Origin: Helianthus annuus
Lineage: Eukaryota; Streptophyta; Magnoliopsida; Asterales; Asteraceae
DNA: 64,000 nucleotides
NCBI RefSeq assembly: GCF_002127325.2
Contig: NC_035448.2
Coordinates: 122,679,422-122,743,421, forward strand
Reading direction: 5' to 3'
Shown here piece after piece: positions 62,437-64,000 of the stretch. Positions within the stretch are counted from its first letter, which is position 1; each line of letters opens with the position of its first letter. The notes under the pieces were generated by a model. That model was not told where the DNA came from. It did no database searches and saw only the letters and a program-made list of their open reading frames with translations. Position numbers and translations under genes: made by a program.

Positions 62437-64000
62437 GCGAATGTGGATGAACCAACTCAAGAAGATGATCCACCAGTGATTTACGTGGACAAACACTTCA
62501 CCAACCTTCTGCAGCAGATTGAGTCTCTGACAAATGCCGGATACAAGACAAATCGAAATTATCCTCTTGAAAACGTCGTAGGCGCAGTCGAAGAAGGAGT
62601 ACGTACACGCGGGCAGTCGTCAAGCATCAACAAAGGTCTCTTTGCAGCCTTTCTTTCGCAATCTGTTCCACGAGACATCGAAGATGCTATTCAAGACTCC
62701 AGTTGGGTCCAGGCCATGCAGGAAGAGCTATCTCAATTCCGGAAGCTTAAAGTTTGGGAATTAGTAGATTTACCTGAAGGAAAGTTTCCAATTGGTACTA
62801 AATGGGTTTTCCGTAACAAGATGGATGATCGTGGAGTGGTAATCAAGAACAAGGCCAGATTGGTAGTGCAAGGTTTTCGTCAGGAAGAAGGGATTGACTA
62901 CGAGGAAGTATTTGCTCCGGTTGCACGACTGGAAACAATCAGAATATTCCTGGCATATGCCTCATACAGAAATTTCAAAGCTTTCTAAATGGATGTAAAG
63001 AGTGCCTTTATTTATGGGAAAGTAAAGGAAGAAGTCTACGTATGTCAGCCTCCAGGGTTCGAAGATCCTCATTTTCCAGGTCGCTATTTCAAGTTGGACA
63101 AAGCGCAACACAGTCTTCACCAAGCTCCACGTGCTTGGTACGAGACTTTGTCAACTTACCTGTTAGAGTGTGGGTACACCAGAGGAAAGATTGACATGAC
63201 TCTCTTCACCAAGAAGATCGAGGAAGATGTAATGCTGGTTCAAATCTACGTCGACGACATTATTTTCGGATCAACTAACGAGGCGTTGTGTAGAGAATTC
63301 GAGACCGTCATGAAGGCAAAATTCGAAATGAGCATGATGGGAGAGCTAAATTTCTTTTTAGGGCTGGAAGTGAAGCAAAGGGAGGATGGGATTCTCATTC
63401 ACCAGGCCAAGTACATTCGGGATATTCTCACAAAGTACAACATGAACGATTGTAAAGTTGCCAGCACCCCATTCGCCACTCAGACAGAGCTCACTCTGGA
63501 TCCTCAAGGAAAACCAGTAAACAAATCCTTTTATCGCTCGATGATCGGTTCTCTAATGTATTTGACGGCTAGCAGGCCGGACATTATGTGGGCAGTCTGT
63601 CTTTGTGCTCGATTTCAGACAAATCCCAAGGAATCTCACGAAACTGCTATGAAGCGCATCTTTCGCTATCTCAAAGGAACTCCGAAACTAGGTCTTTGGT
63701 ATCCTAAAGATAGTAATTTTGATCTTATTGCCTATTCTTACAGTGATCATGCAGGTTGTAAAGTAGATCGCAGGTCTGTATCAGGAGGATGTCAATTCTT
63801 GGGAAATAGTTTGATCACAGGGCAAAGCAAGAAGCAGACAACGGTGTCCACTTCAACAGCACATGCAGAATACACTGCGGCCTACAGCTGCTGCTCACAA
63901 GTTCTCTGGATACAAAATCAGTTGTTGGATTATGGAATCAACATCATGAAGACTCCTATATTCATTGAAAATGAAGCATGTATGGGAATTGTGAAGAATC
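62437..64000 (+). pseudogene. pol: Reverse transcriptase and RNase H of element I, one premature stop, runs off the window
   Basis: RT starts near 62701 with [12 protein letters not shown], then GTKWVFRNK and [21 protein letters not shown] at 62986-62988 replaces Gln just before MDVKSAFIYG. From 62989 the frame is open to the last base: PPGFEDPHFPGRYF, the active site YVDDIIFGS (63247), FFLGLEVKQ, and MIGSLMYLTASRPDIMWAV. RNase H begins near 63715: AYSYSDHAGCKVDRRSVSGG, TSTAHAEYTAA and ENEACMGIVKN. Compared with the usual copia patterns (YSDxDxAG, STAEAEY, DNEA), one Asp and other conserved acidic residues have changed, so RNase H may be weakened. Confidence 0.85.

Larger units (their letters stand above)
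56268..64000 (+). mobile_element. Element I: copia LTR retrotransposon, 5' LTR to RNase H, 3' end outside window
   Basis: Order: LTR, PBS, 730-bp leader, gag, protease, integrase, RT, RNase H. This is the copia order, with integrase before RT. A long gag with two zinc knuckles separated by coiled-coil and acidic segments suggests a SIRE/Tork-like relative; I cannot fix the lineage. It continues past base 64000. Confidence 0.9.

Overview
This window is plant nuclear DNA, most likely from an angiosperm with a large repeat-filled genome. Every coding trace belongs to a transposable element: Ty3/gypsy Tat-type, Athila-type and Tekay/Del-like elements, Ty1/copia elements and a hAT-like MITE. I found no cellular gene, tRNA or rRNA. 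The species cannot be named from sequence alone.

Bases 1-33017 are the right-hand side of a nest of five Tat/Retand-like elements, called D, C, B, A and E here from the inside out. Each junction falls exactly at an LTR terminus, and beyond it comes the middle of another element's coding region. D (1-8360, +) ends inside C (8361-13481, -). C sits in B (13482-20022, +), B in A (20023-29035, +), and A in E (29036-33017, -). The missing left halves should lie upstream of base 1. Three traits stand out. Gag-protease and pol are separated by a UAG stop followed by CAA UUA, the tobamovirus-type readthrough context, in all four copies where it can be seen. Between pol and the 3' LTR there is an antisense four-exon gene with its own TATA box; it is intact in B although B's pol is dead. 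The pentamer AGGAT/ATCCT is strongly over-represented throughout these elements.

Bases 33018-40540 hold an Athila-like element without pol (F: gag remnant, noncoding tail, 3' LTR) and a Tekay/Del-like LTR fragment (K2). Bases 40541-56267 are Athila-like minus-strand material (G and J) that appears to share one LTR. It has been hit by a hAT-like MITE (42201-42795), a copia solo LTR (43311-43781), a Tekay/Del-like solo LTR (K1, 46073-48438) and a pol-less copia element (H, 48734-55314). Target-site duplications support all four insertions.

Bases 56268-64000 are the 5' part of a copia element (I) on the plus strand: LTR, PBS, long leader, gag, protease, integrase, RT and RNase H. Its main frame carries ten premature stops and continues past the window edge. 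Nothing here looks like a set of cooperating cellular genes. The biology is nested retrotransposition, translational recoding, antisense coding and decay.
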